From Candidatus Woesearchaeota archaeon (lineage in GTDB: Archaea > Nanobdellota > Nanobdellia > Woesearchaeales > JAHWIC01): a DNA stretch of 15,763 nt. The DNA is taken from the NCBI GenBank assembly GCA_019322805.1, contig JAHWIC010000029.1, positions 1 through 15,763 on the forward strand. Direction: 5' to 3'. Shown piece after piece: positions 1 to 7,295 of the stretch (positions within the stretch are counted from its first letter, which is position 1; the number at the start of each line of letters is the position of its first letter). A model generated the notes under the pieces. The model was not told where the DNA came from. It saw only the letters and a program-made list of their open reading frames with translations, and did no database searches. The translations under genes and the position numbers were made by a program.

Positions 1-400
1 CGACATTTGGCTCCATTTCCTTGATTTGTTTTCTGTCAAGCTCAACAAGATCTGTAACTCCAAATGCTCTTCCAGCTTTCAGAATCTTTTCCAGCTCAGG
101 AAGCTCGCTTTCTTCTGTAGCAACCAATAATTTACCAAGCCTTTTAGTAGGCACACCATGTTTCTCACTAATCTCATAAATCAAGTGTTTGCCTTCTACA
201 TCTAACTCTCCCTTTAGCCTTGTTGACTCATCATAATAAAGTCCAGCATGTATAACCTCACTGTTTCTATCGCTTGTTTCTCTTCCAAAGGTTTCATGCT
301 TTTCCAAAACATATACTTCTCTTCCATCTTTAGCAACCTCTGATGCTATTGCTAATCCAACAACACCAGCTCCAATTATTGCAGCATCGATTTGTTCCAT
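1..400 (-). CDS. FAD-dependent oxidoreductase, L-2-hydroxyglutarate oxidase-like (partial, C-terminus outside window)
   Basis: Only the first 133 residues are present; the gene runs off the left edge. The protein begins MEQIDAAIIGAGVVGLAIA, a Rossmann dinucleotide-binding fingerprint (GxGxxG, residues 10-15), followed by an acidic residue at the end of the second strand (VYVLEKH), as expected for FAD binding. The motif NSEVIHAGLYY near residues 46-56 matches the SGVIHAGIYY signature of the LhgO/L2HGDH family (COG0579), which oxidises L-2-hydroxyglutarate or related 2-hydroxy acids; glycerol-3-phosphate dehydrogenase-like enzymes are the nearest alternative. The start ATG lies one base after the stop of the upstream radical SAM gene, and its ribosome binding site (GAGGTGA) sits inside that gene's last codons. 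This implies co-transcription and translational coupling. The family call is fairly sure; the substrate is not. Confidence 0.8.
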   Translation of the reverse strand, partial: MEQIDAAIIGAGVVGLAIASEVAKDGREVYVLEKHETFGRETSDRNSEVIHAGLYYDESTRLKGELDVEGKHLIYEISEKHGVPTKRLGKLLVATEESELPELEKILKAGRAFGVTDLVELDRKQIKEMEPNV

Positions 401-401
401 T

Positions 402-1364
402 TTATTCACCTCTATTGCGCATTTTTTGGTATAGCTTGAGACTCTCACCAGGAGCTAGCTTGAATTTTTGTTCAACATGGCCAGACATTCCTGGGACAAA
501 GAAATATCCGCAATCTTCAAACATGGACTTTAATTCGTAAACCCGTCCATTGGTTATTGTTCTGATTCCGTATCTTTCTCCTCTTTCAGTCGGAACCCAA
601 TCCCTTAACCTTATTGCAAAGATGTCTGGTGTTAGAACATCTTTTATTTGGTCAGGATCCATTGGTGTTTCTTGGTTTAGGGTAAAGGTCAGGTTGATCT
701 TTCTTGGATCAGGAACCTTCTCAAACCATTCTTCTCCAGCTTTTCTTAGGGTTTTATAATCAGCCAGAGGAATAGCAACTAAGCTTTGCCTGTAATCTTC
801 ATCAGTAGAGTTGAGGGACACCTGGAACTGCACAATATTGGGATATTCCTTGGCGACATCAACAACTTCCCTGTAAACCTGCAGGCTTCTTTTAGTGCCT
901 GGGAATATTGTAGAAACCTTTGTTTGAAGCGGAACTTGTTCCTTCATTCGAGCTAGGGCTTCTCCAAAATGTCTGTTTGCAAGAGGCTCACCGCCCATTA
1001 CAAATGTGGCTTTAAGAGGCCTGTCAAAGACATTATACCCTCTTTTCATTGCAGTGCTAAGCAATAACACAAGCTCATCAAGAAGCTCATCAGCTGTTAA
1101 ATCCCTTTTATAGCCTAAATCCCCTAAATCACAAAAATTACATTTTGTAGCACAGCCTACCTGTGCAGACATTGCTAACAGATATTTCTCCTGTTTGTAC
1201 CCGTAACACAAGGTTGCTTCAATTACATGGCCGTCTTTTGTCTCTAAAGGCAATCTCATTAGATTGTTTTCAAAGTTAAAATCAACAAAAGAGTCTAAGT
1301 GCTTAGTTTCCCTTTTAGCAAATTCCCTTACTTTATTTTCAAGGTCTTGTTTGGATATTTTCAT
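402..1364 (-). CDS. RlmN/Cfr-like radical SAM protein
   Basis: From the preferred start this is a 320-residue protein. It has the radical SAM cluster motif CATKCNFC (Cys71, Cys75, Cys78) inside SAQVGC...LGYKRDLTADE, very close to the RlmN/Cfr signature (COG0820). A SAM-binding MGGEP motif lies near 123-127 and a FQVSLNS strand near 180-186 (RlmN has a similar 'SLH' strand). RlmN and Cfr methylate adenine C2 or C8 in 23S rRNA using two extra cysteines. Here the position matching the N-terminal one (E. coli Cys118, seven residues before the cluster) is Ala64; Cys285 in EDCGY may or may not match the C-terminal methyl carrier. The substrate is therefore uncertain. An in-frame ATG at 1376 exists, but its ATGGAGGTT contains the GGAGG ribosome binding site for the ATG at 1364, so I chose 1364. 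It lies 58 bases after the Lrp gene and is coupled to the oxidoreductase downstream. Confidence 0.82.
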   Translation of the reverse strand: MKISKQDLENKVREFAKRETKHLDSFVDFNFENNLMRLPLETKDGHVIEATLCYGYKQEKYLLAMSAQVGCATKCNFCDLGDLGYKRDLTADELLDELVLLLSTAMKRGYNVFDRPLKATFVMGGEPLANRHFGEALARMKEQVPLQTKVSTIFPGTKRSLQVYREVVDVAKEYPNIVQFQVSLNSTDEDYRQSLVAIPLADYKTLRKAGEEWFEKVPDPRKINLTFTLNQETPMDPDQIKDVLTPDIFAIRLRDWVPTERGERYGIRTITNGRVYELKSMFEDCGYFFVPGMSGHVEQKFKLAPGESLKLYQKMRNRGE

Positions 1365-1422
1365 TTTAACCTCCATAGCTCACGCTAACTCAAGTATCAC
1401 CTCATAATTCATTTAGTACGAG

Positions 1423-1893
1423 CTAAATATGAGCATTAACCAAATCCAGCATGCTTGTATCAGCCATGAACTCTTCTCTCTTGAGATCTTCAATCATATA
1501 GTACACTTGCTTGTCCCTGACATCAAACTTTTCTTCCAAGCCTTCTAAAAAATATCCCAGGTCTTTTACATTCTTGAAGACAGCTTCAATCATGAAGTCA
1601 TAGCCATTATTGATTTTAAACAATGAGTTTATGTTCTGATGTTTTAGCAGGTAATCTCTTGTTTCGTTTCTTTTTCCTTTGTCTACCCTGATGCAGACAC
1701 TTGCTCTTGTGCTAAAGCCAAGCTTATCAAAATTAATCAGGCTGGTGTGTTTCTGTATTACTCCGCCCTGGTGCAGCTTAAGCCTGTCAAAGATAGTCGA
1801 TATTGGAATGTTCGTGGCTTTGCTTAGGTTGGTTAAGCTGATTCTTGCGTTTTTGCGCAGATTGGATAAAATCAACAAATCTCGCTTTTTCAT
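1423..1893 (-). CDS. Lrp/AsnC-family transcriptional regulator
   Basis: A 156-residue protein with the two-domain Lrp/AsnC layout. The N-terminal winged helix-turn-helix (about residues 5-50) contains LRKNARISLTNLSKATNIP followed by the recognition helix ISTIFDRLKLHQ. A basic linker leads to a RAM/ACT-like ligand and oligomerisation domain (about 62-140; strand ASVCIRVDKGK, then DFMIEAVFKNVKDLGYFLEGL). Length is normal for the family. The start ATG lies two bases after the metallopeptidase stop, with AGGAT as probable ribosome binding site inside the upstream gene, so it is the second gene of the 3236-to-1 operon. Family members usually sense an amino acid and bind short palindromes near their own promoter; a candidate palindrome lies upstream of this operon. 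The effector and targets cannot be read from the sequence. Confidence 0.9.
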   Translation of the reverse strand: MKKRDLLILSNLRKNARISLTNLSKATNIPISTIFDRLKLHQGGVIQKHTSLINFDKLGFSTRASVCIRVDKGKRNETRDYLLKHQNINSLFKINNGYDFMIEAVFKNVKDLGYFLEGLEEKFDVRDKQVYYMIEDLKREEFMADTSMLDLVNAHI

Positions 1894-1895
1894 TT

Positions 1896-3236
1896 TTATC
1901 CTGCTCTTTTTTTCGTCTCCTTACCGGCTAAACCAATGTAACCTAGAACTCTCCTGAAAAGTGATGGCTTATCTGCTGGTTTTAGGACTGGATTATAGCC
2001 TAAAGCAAAGTTTCTTGCCTTTTCGAAATTTCCTATTGAAAAGAAAGCATTCATTCCTGCGTCATAGACTGCTCTCCCGTTAGGCAGAAGTCCTTCCAAT
2101 GGACTTCTTGAAGGTTTCTGCATCTCTAACAATTCGATATGAGCCTTTATCAAATCCCTGTTGTCAGGGTCTGTTTCTTTCTCATATGCTTGCTTTGCTT
2201 CAGTTACCTGCTTGTCCAAGAAATCTCCTATTTGCTTTGGACCATAAAGGATATCTGTCTGGCCAGTTTGTTGTTGATACCTTCTCAATACTGCCTCTCC
2301 AACATATTCAGCCCATCCTTCTGATACAAACTTTGCTTCATTCTTTAGCCTAGGCGCCTTATCTTTTGCCTTTAGGTACTGTGGAACAAGCTCAAGAAAC
2401 TCATTGTACGCATCTCGTATATTGTTAAGATATTGTTCTTTTCTCTTATAGCGTGCTTGTCTCTCCGTCAGAGGTTCATTAGATAAAGAGGTAGCTCCAA
2501 GCGCTAAGAGCATTCCAACATTTGTTCTATCATTTATATTCCCTAGCCGATCAGCCATAAGCACTAAGTCATAAAACTCCTTCATATCTTTGAAAGCAGC
2601 CTTTGACTTTACTATGTGGGGGGTGGTGTGTACTATGCGCTCAACTTCCATCTTGTATAGGTCTCTTCTTAACTTAGGTCTCATGTATGAGAAATCATCA
2701 TCTTCTCTGCTTTGGTATTTTTCTTTCTCTATCTTAACAGCGTTTCTCCTCATAGTTCTTGTCAACTCTTTAATCCTGGATTCAAGCTTGGATGTTTTAT
2801 CAAAATGAGGCTGAAGTGCTTCTCCCCATCTTCCATACTCATGCTGGTATACATGGCCACCAAGTTCATGGGCAACCACATTAACAAATCTTAATTCAGA
2901 TGCCGTATTTGTAGCCTGGAGGGTATTACCATCATCTACTATAACTGTGACATCGTATACGTACTCGCCTTCAGCATTTGTTGAGAAAGAAGTATTTCCA
3001 ATAGTCTTCTGGTCGCACGCTCTAGCGAGTTGCTCTAGTTGAAAAAGGCCTTCTGCTTCTTCAAACGTATAAGACCTTACACGATCCTTTAGACGTTCAT
3101 CAAAAGCCTGTCTCTCGTTTATTACTCTAAGGTTTACCCTTTCTTCAGGAATATCTATGCCTAATGCATCTAGATTTCTTAAAACAGTTTGGTACAATTC
3201 ATCATATGTTTTTACGTTTTGATCTTCTCCATTCAT
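1896..3236 (-). CDS. Gluzincin-like zinc metallopeptidase (DUF885/DUF1704-like)
   Basis: A 446-residue soluble protein with no signal peptide or membrane segment. The zinc motif HELGGH (His123, Glu124, His128) has three residues between the histidine-glutamate pair and the second histidine, so it is HExxxH rather than the usual HExxH. About 180 residues later comes SEGWAEYVGE (Glu306, Glu310), resembling the third-ligand helix of gluzincins: EGWALY in DUF885 and EGLA in DUF1704, the family of the tubulin tyrosine carboxypeptidase MATCAP, which also uses HExxxH. The region between is charged and helical (about 150-300). I infer an intracellular peptidase or carboxypeptidase; the substrate is unknown. 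A GTG at 3245 is in frame, but it forms part of AGGTGA, a well-placed ribosome binding site for the ATG at 3236, so I chose 3236. First gene of the operon, facing the divergent PhoU-like gene. Confidence 0.75.
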   Translation of the reverse strand: MNGEDQNVKTYDELYQTVLRNLDALGIDIPEERVNLRVINERQAFDERLKDRVRSYTFEEAEGLFQLEQLARACDQKTIGNTSFSTNAEGEYVYDVTVIVDDGNTLQATNTASELRFVNVVAHELGGHVYQHEYGRWGEALQPHFDKTSKLESRIKELTRTMRRNAVKIEKEKYQSREDDDFSYMRPKLRRDLYKMEVERIVHTTPHIVKSKAAFKDMKEFYDLVLMADRLGNINDRTNVGMLLALGATSLSNEPLTERQARYKRKEQYLNNIRDAYNEFLELVPQYLKAKDKAPRLKNEAKFVSEGWAEYVGEAVLRRYQQQTGQTDILYGPKQIGDFLDKQVTEAKQAYEKETDPDNRDLIKAHIELLEMQKPSRSPLEGLLPNGRAVYDAGMNAFFSIGNFEKARNFALGYNPVLKPADKPSLFRRVLGYIGLAGKETKKRAG

Positions 3237-3413
3237 TTTTTTCACCTGTGGTTTGTTTTTATCGAAAATCTCACGCTCTTTTCGGAATAAATATTAGTAT
3301 ATCCGGAAATGATATAAATATTCTTATTATATTATAATAATACATTATAATGTTATAATAAAACAGAAAGATTTAAATATAAAGCAGTATTACTAGCTTA
3401 TTAGGTGATAATT
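3237..3413. promoter_or_regulatory. Divergent promoter region between metallopeptidase operon and AbrB-PhoU gene
   Basis: About 177 bases, very AT-rich. For the plus-strand gene, TTTAAATA at 3372-3379 preceded by a purine stretch (AGAAAG) is a good TATA/BRE pair, putting the transcription start near 3400. The ribosome binding site AGGTGAT (3403-3409) precedes the ATG at 3414. For the minus-strand operon, ATTTATAT (around 3312-3320 read on the minus strand) is the best TATA candidate, giving a leader of roughly 50 bases. Between the two lie a run of TTATAAT words (3332-3338, 3345-3351, 3353-3359) and an imperfect inverted repeat listed separately. Confidence 0.6.
3281..3308. promoter_or_regulatory. 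Imperfect inverted repeat, candidate operator
   Basis: The arms TTCGGAATA and TATCCGGAA (7 of 9 positions match as inverted repeats) enclose a 10-base AT-rich centre. The element lies in the expected transcription-start zone of the minus-strand metallopeptidase/Lrp operon. It could be a binding site for the Lrp/AsnC protein of that operon; this is inferred from position only. Confidence 0.35.
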
Positions 3414-4346
3414 ATGAAGAGAAAAGTATCTCGGATAGGTCCTGCAACCCTGATGGTAAGTTTGCCTAGTAAGTGGGTTAAGAAGTATGGGCTTAAGAAG
3501 GGGGATGAAATAAATCTAGAAGATAAAGAGAATAAGCTTATTATTTCTACAGCTAAAGCTGAACCTGAGATCTCAAAAATAACAGTTGATGTTTCAGGTA
3601 TGGATGATTATATCCTTCAGTTGTTTCTTACAGCAGTACATAAAAAAGGCTTTGATGAGGTTAGTTTAAGGTACGATGATCCAAGGAAAATTGATTCGGT
3701 AAGGGTAAGGATATCCACTTTGCTTGGCTATGAGGTAGTAGAGCAAAGACCCAAATACTGCAGGATCAGGAATGTTTCAGGTGACTTAGAGAAGGAATAT
3801 GATTCATTATTAAGGAGAAGTTTTCTTGTTAACAAAAATTTATTTGAGAATGTTAAAGGAGCCTTAGAAAGCAACGATTTTTCTGGTGCAGATTCAATGA
3901 TTGCCTTAGAAAAAACTAACAATAGGCTTACAAACTACTGCGAGAGGATCTTAGTGAAAAAACTCTATAAAGGCATTGACAGTTTTGTGGCTTATGTAAT
4001 TGTGTGGAATATTGAAAGCATTGCAGATGACTTGAGGGATCTCATAAAAGATATTGTAAGCAAAAAGAAGAAAGTCACTTTCTCTAAAGAATTTATCAAG
4101 AATTTTGGAGCAGTGATGAAACTATTTGATAGCTATTATAGCTTATTTTATTCTTTTTCTATTGATGGTATGAATAACCTAAAAGCAGAAGCTGTAAAAC
4201 TGAAAAGTGAATTGTCTGGCTTCTTACAGAAAGAACCTTACTCTTTCTATCTTATGTCAATCACGTCAAGAATCTATGATATGATGGCATCAACCTTAAG
4301 CATAAATATGTCCAAATATGTTGAGAATGAGCCTGAGATCAAATAA
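3414..4346 (+). CDS. AbrB (SpoVT)-PhoU domain phosphate-uptake-type regulator
   Basis: A 310-residue protein. The N-terminus (residues 1-48) is a SpoVT/AbrB swapped-hairpin DNA-binding domain: KVSRIGPATLMVSLPSKW, then KKGDEINLE and KLIIS. The rest is helical and matches the archaeal PhoU-like proteins (COG0704), with a PhoU-type acidic ExxxD pattern in ESIADDLRD (about 201-209). Family knowledge: PhoU proteins bind metal clusters and modulate phosphate uptake signalling; archaeal fusions with AbrB probably act on transcription directly. No Pst transporter gene is in the window, so the link to phosphate is from the family only. A GTG at 3405 is in frame but is part of the AGGTGAT ribosome binding site, so the ATG at 3414 is chosen. 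It converges on the membrane kinase gene with 13 bases between the stops. Confidence 0.87.
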   Translation: MKRKVSRIGPATLMVSLPSKWVKKYGLKKGDEINLEDKENKLIISTAKAEPEISKITVDVSGMDDYILQLFLTAVHKKGFDEVSLRYDDPRKIDSVRVRISTLLGYEVVEQRPKYCRIRNVSGDLEKEYDSLLRRSFLVNKNLFENVKGALESNDFSGADSMIALEKTNNRLTNYCERILVKKLYKGIDSFVAYVIVWNIESIADDLRDLIKDIVSKKKKVTFSKEFIKNFGAVMKLFDSYYSLFYSFSIDGMNNLKAEAVKLKSELSGFLQKEPYSFYLMSITSRIYDMMASTLSINMSKYVENEPEIK

Positions 4347-4359
4347 TCTTAGCAGGCAG

Positions 4360-5850
4360 TTATCTTAGATGATCAAAATTTCTGCTGCTGTCCCTCTTAA
4401 ACTCCTCGCTTAATCTTGCTTTATATCCTTGAACTACTTTCTCAGCTTCTTTGATATATCCTCTTGCTTTGTTCTGTTGTTCTGGACTGTACTGTCCTCT
4501 GCTCATCTCATGATAACAATGCTCCATTCCTGTTTTTATAAACCTTAATCTGTTAAGGTAATTTATGTATCTTCTATCTGCTTCTTCTGCACTTACATAC
4601 AGCTGAAAAGATCTTCTTAACCCTTCTAGTCTTTTATACGGGTCTCTTATACCATAACATTCAAAAAGCGCTTTATACGCTTTAAACTCAATATCATATG
4701 TTCTGTTGTAGTCTTCATTTATTCTTTTAAATTTAGCTGATGGCACATTCCCTACAATCATGGGCCCGAGAGTTAAGAATAAACCAGTTATTATTGGTAT
4801 ACTTCCAAACACAATCCTTGAGATTATTTTCTGCCTTCTTCTGTATCTCTGGAAACCAGCTTCCATATCTTCATATGAAGCACCTGCTAATTGACCATTC
4901 AAGTGCTTAATGAAGAACTCTAAGTCCTTTTGTTCAGGATAACCGCGCAAGAAATCTCCAAACATCCTGGAACCACTACTTTTCACACCATTAAGTGCTT
5001 TTCTAAGCGCCAATACTGATTGGTACCTCTTACTTGGATTCTTATGCAAGGCTTTCATAACCACTCTCTGGAACCCCCTGGAGATGCCTCTTGACAACTT
5101 TCTAGGTGGAATAGGCTTTCTACTCACTCTTCTTTGTTTGATTATTTCCCTATCTGTGTCTTTGTCCAGCCCTTCTAAATGAGGATACTGGCCGGTGGAT
5201 GCATAATAAAGGACTGCTCCTAGTGCATATATCTCAGAAAGCTCAGTGTATTCTCCACCCATTATAACCTCAGGAGCTCTTGTCCGTATAGTAGAACCTT
5301 GAGGGTCCCATATACCAAAATCTATCAGTTTGGTAGAAAAACTTTCTTCTGAGGTAGGTATAACAACAATATTATCTGCTTTTAAGTCTCCATGCAAAAT
5401 TCCTTTAGAGTGGGCAACAGCAAGGGCAGAAGTTAAATCAAGGCCCATATTAATTATTGCGAGCTCTGGTATATTAGGAAACTCATTTACAACTCTTTCT
5501 AATTCTAGCCCCCTAATATATTTTTCAACTAAAACTGGAACTTCATTATTATACCTAAATGTGTTTAGTACATTAGTAGACTGCGCACTATCAATCATTG
5601 CCAATAGTCTAGCTTCATCAACCATGTTTGAGAGAGCATCATATCCGTTGTGGTCAGAAGATTTAGCAATTGTTCCTTTAATAGGACTCACTCTGTAGAA
5701 TTTGAGAACTACATCCAGGTCAAATACCTCATCATGAGCCATAAAGACCTTCTTAAAACTAGATTGCCCTATCTCTCTTCCTACATAGTATCTATTTTCA
5801 GGGCCTATTCTTGTACCTTCGATGCCTCCCAATTCTTCATCTAGACTCAT
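4360..5850 (-). CDS. Membrane-anchored eukaryotic-like Ser/Thr protein kinase with C-terminal helical domain
   Basis: A 496-residue protein, last gene of the RHH-kinase operon. The kinase domain covers about 20-290: a degenerate glycine loop (REIGQSSFKKVF), Lys50 in VVLKF, Glu79 in the C-helix (DEARLL), catalytic loop HGDLKADN (His153, Asp155, Lys157, Asn160), IDFG (Asp177) and RAPE (192-194). The Arg of HRD is Gly, so control by activation-loop phosphorylation is less likely. The activation segment is short. A single hydrophobic segment (about 345-368) follows, then a 130-residue charged helical domain with no recognised family, inferred to lie outside the membrane as a sensor. The start overlaps the preceding kinase stop as ATGA, with the ribosome binding site GGGAGG inside that gene. 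All catalytic residues are present, so it should be active. Confidence 0.88.
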   Translation of the reverse strand: MSLDEELGGIEGTRIGPENRYYVGREIGQSSFKKVFMAHDEVFDLDVVLKFYRVSPIKGTIAKSSDHNGYDALSNMVDEARLLAMIDSAQSTNVLNTFRYNNEVPVLVEKYIRGLELERVVNEFPNIPELAIINMGLDLTSALAVAHSKGILHGDLKADNIVVIPTSEESFSTKLIDFGIWDPQGSTIRTRAPEVIMGGEYTELSEIYALGAVLYYASTGQYPHLEGLDKDTDREIIKQRRVSRKPIPPRKLSRGISRGFQRVVMKALHKNPSKRYQSVLALRKALNGVKSSGSRMFGDFLRGYPEQKDLEFFIKHLNGQLAGASYEDMEAGFQRYRRRQKIISRIVFGSIPIITGLFLTLGPMIVGNVPSAKFKRINEDYNRTYDIEFKAYKALFECYGIRDPYKRLEGLRRSFQLYVSAEEADRRYINYLNRLRFIKTGMEHCYHEMSRGQYSPEQQNKARGYIKEAEKVVQGYKARLSEEFKRDSSRNFDHLR

Positions 5851-7295
5851 GCAGCCTCCCTAAACATTCTTTCAACCTGAAAATAACGGATTTTGGATGG
5901 CTGGCGCATATAGTTATCATCTAATAAAGAGAGGATAACACGCCTAAGTGGGCCTTGTACATTTTGTTTAACTTGCTTTATACAAGACCCGGATAAGCCT
6001 ACTCCGAAGAACTTTGATAATTTTCTACGATAAGACTGCTCTCTGCTTGCCTTAATTCCGTCTTTAGCTTCAGGCGTATAACTCAAACCATAACCTTCGT
6101 TGAACAAGTTATGTCCAGTTACCATCTTGTACATTAACTGGCCTAAAGAAACTAAGTCGTTATTGCCCCCATAACGCCTATTTTGTTTGTATACATCGTT
6201 AGGATTCTTTGTGGCAAGCCCTAGATCTATAATTACTGCTCTATCATTTTCCCCATCAATCAATACATTTTTTTCGTGTATGTCTCTATGATAGATTCCT
6301 TTCATTCTAATGTCTAGTAAGCCTTTAAGTATATCATGACCATATTTTAGAACCTGCTCTGGGTCTAATGCTCTTTCATCTTTCAATTTTTGAGCCAAGC
6401 TTTCTCCATCTATGTACTCCAGCCTTATTCCTGCTTTGTATTTTCCACTCAACCCATCTAATTCTACATAGCCCATAGGACTTACAACATTTTTATTGGG
6501 CCAAACAGCCCAAAGAAATTCCGCTTCTTTTTCAATGTCCCTAGAAAATTTTATAGCTTGTCTGCGCTCCCTGTCCAATACTATTGCTGCATTACTACCT
6601 GTACCAATGAGTTCATAGTTTTGCATATCAGTATTTCTTAAAAATTCCATTAGGTTATTTATGCCTAAGGAAAATTCTAAGCCTCTGCTAGAATATTCTA
6701 AAGTATCAGGGTCAACGCCCAAGTCTTGTGGCTTAATACCTAAGTGATGAAGCGCAAGAATCTGAGCAGAGTTTATCATATACCACGCAGATGTCATTTG
6801 AAGGTACCATCTCGCATAACCATGCACAGCCTTAACATCACACCCAGCTTGTTCAATCTGAACAATTGACTCTGGCAAAAATCTAAGATTTTTTGATGGG
6901 CATGCTTCTAAGTCTAATGGGATATCTCTATCTGTATACTCATGAACCTTTTTTCCTGATACGCCACCACTTCTTAAAAATGCAATTTCCTTACCGTCAT
7001 AAGATCCAAGTGGATATTCTAAAGTTTCTTCTAAGGTCAAGCCAGCCTCTGTCAGCCATTTTATAACTTTTGGACCACCTCTGATTTTCCTACTTTTAAC
7101 AGCAGGCCAAAACTCATTTGCTTTTTCTGGTGAAACATTCCAGCCTTCAGATTCCCTGATGAGTTCTGCGCTGATGTCAGCATTATATCTATTTGCCCTA
7201 GATGGAGCTACATAAGGGGTCTGCTCAAGTAATCTAACTTCTCCCTCATCAAACCTTTCATCATATTTCCCATTAACATCTCCGTCCAGCGTCAT
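5847..7295 (-). CDS. Protein-kinase-like protein with decayed repeat N-terminus (paralogue of the 731-aa kinase)
   Basis: A 482-residue soluble protein. Residues 1-125 hold degraded copies of the 25-residue repeat of its upstream neighbour (NVSPEKANEF near 53-62, GVSGKKVHEY near 111-120). Residues 126-225 are of no recognised type. The kinase domain covers about 226-475: glycine loop IGTGSNAAIVL, Lys249 in AIKF, a Glu at 257 or 259, catalytic loop HRDIHEKN (336-343), metal-binding IIDLG (Asp357) and NNDLVSLG (380-385). There is no APE motif, and only about 20 residues separate DLG from NNDLVSLG, so substrate binding must differ from classical Ser/Thr kinases. The C-terminal half is closely similar to the neighbouring 731-aa protein, so the pair arose by duplication. 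The start codon follows the neighbour's stop directly (TAGATG); the ribosome binding site is the G-run inside its last codons. The real substrate could be protein or small molecule. Confidence 0.82.
   Translation of the reverse strand: MTLDGDVNGKYDERFDEGEVRLLEQTPYVAPSRANRYNADISAELIRESEGWNVSPEKANEFWPAVKSRKIRGGPKVIKWLTEAGLTLEETLEYPLGSYDGKEIAFLRSGGVSGKKVHEYTDRDIPLDLEACPSKNLRFLPESIVQIEQAGCDVKAVHGYARWYLQMTSAWYMINSAQILALHHLGIKPQDLGVDPDTLEYSSRGLEFSLGINNLMEFLRNTDMQNYELIGTGSNAAIVLDRERRQAIKFSRDIEKEAEFLWAVWPNKNVVSPMGYVELDGLSGKYKAGIRLEYIDGESLAQKLKDERALDPEQVLKYGHDILKGLLDIRMKGIYHRDIHEKNVLIDGENDRAVIIDLGLATKNPNDVYKQNRRYGGNNDLVSLGQLMYKMVTGHNLFNEGYGLSYTPEAKDGIKASREQSYRRKLSKFFGVGLSGSCIKQVKQNVQGPLRRVILSLLDDNYMRQPSKIRYFQVERMFREAA

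Noticed and set aside
1365..1422. Possible 10-codon frame or extra promoter between the Lrp and radical SAM genes
   Set aside because: MNYEVILELA is too short to judge and no convincing TATA/BRE pair is present; treated as an untranslated operon spacer.
1679..1957. 92-residue plus-strand open frame
   Set aside because: It is antisense to the Lrp/AsnC gene and the end of the metallopeptidase gene; no domain and no ribosome binding site.
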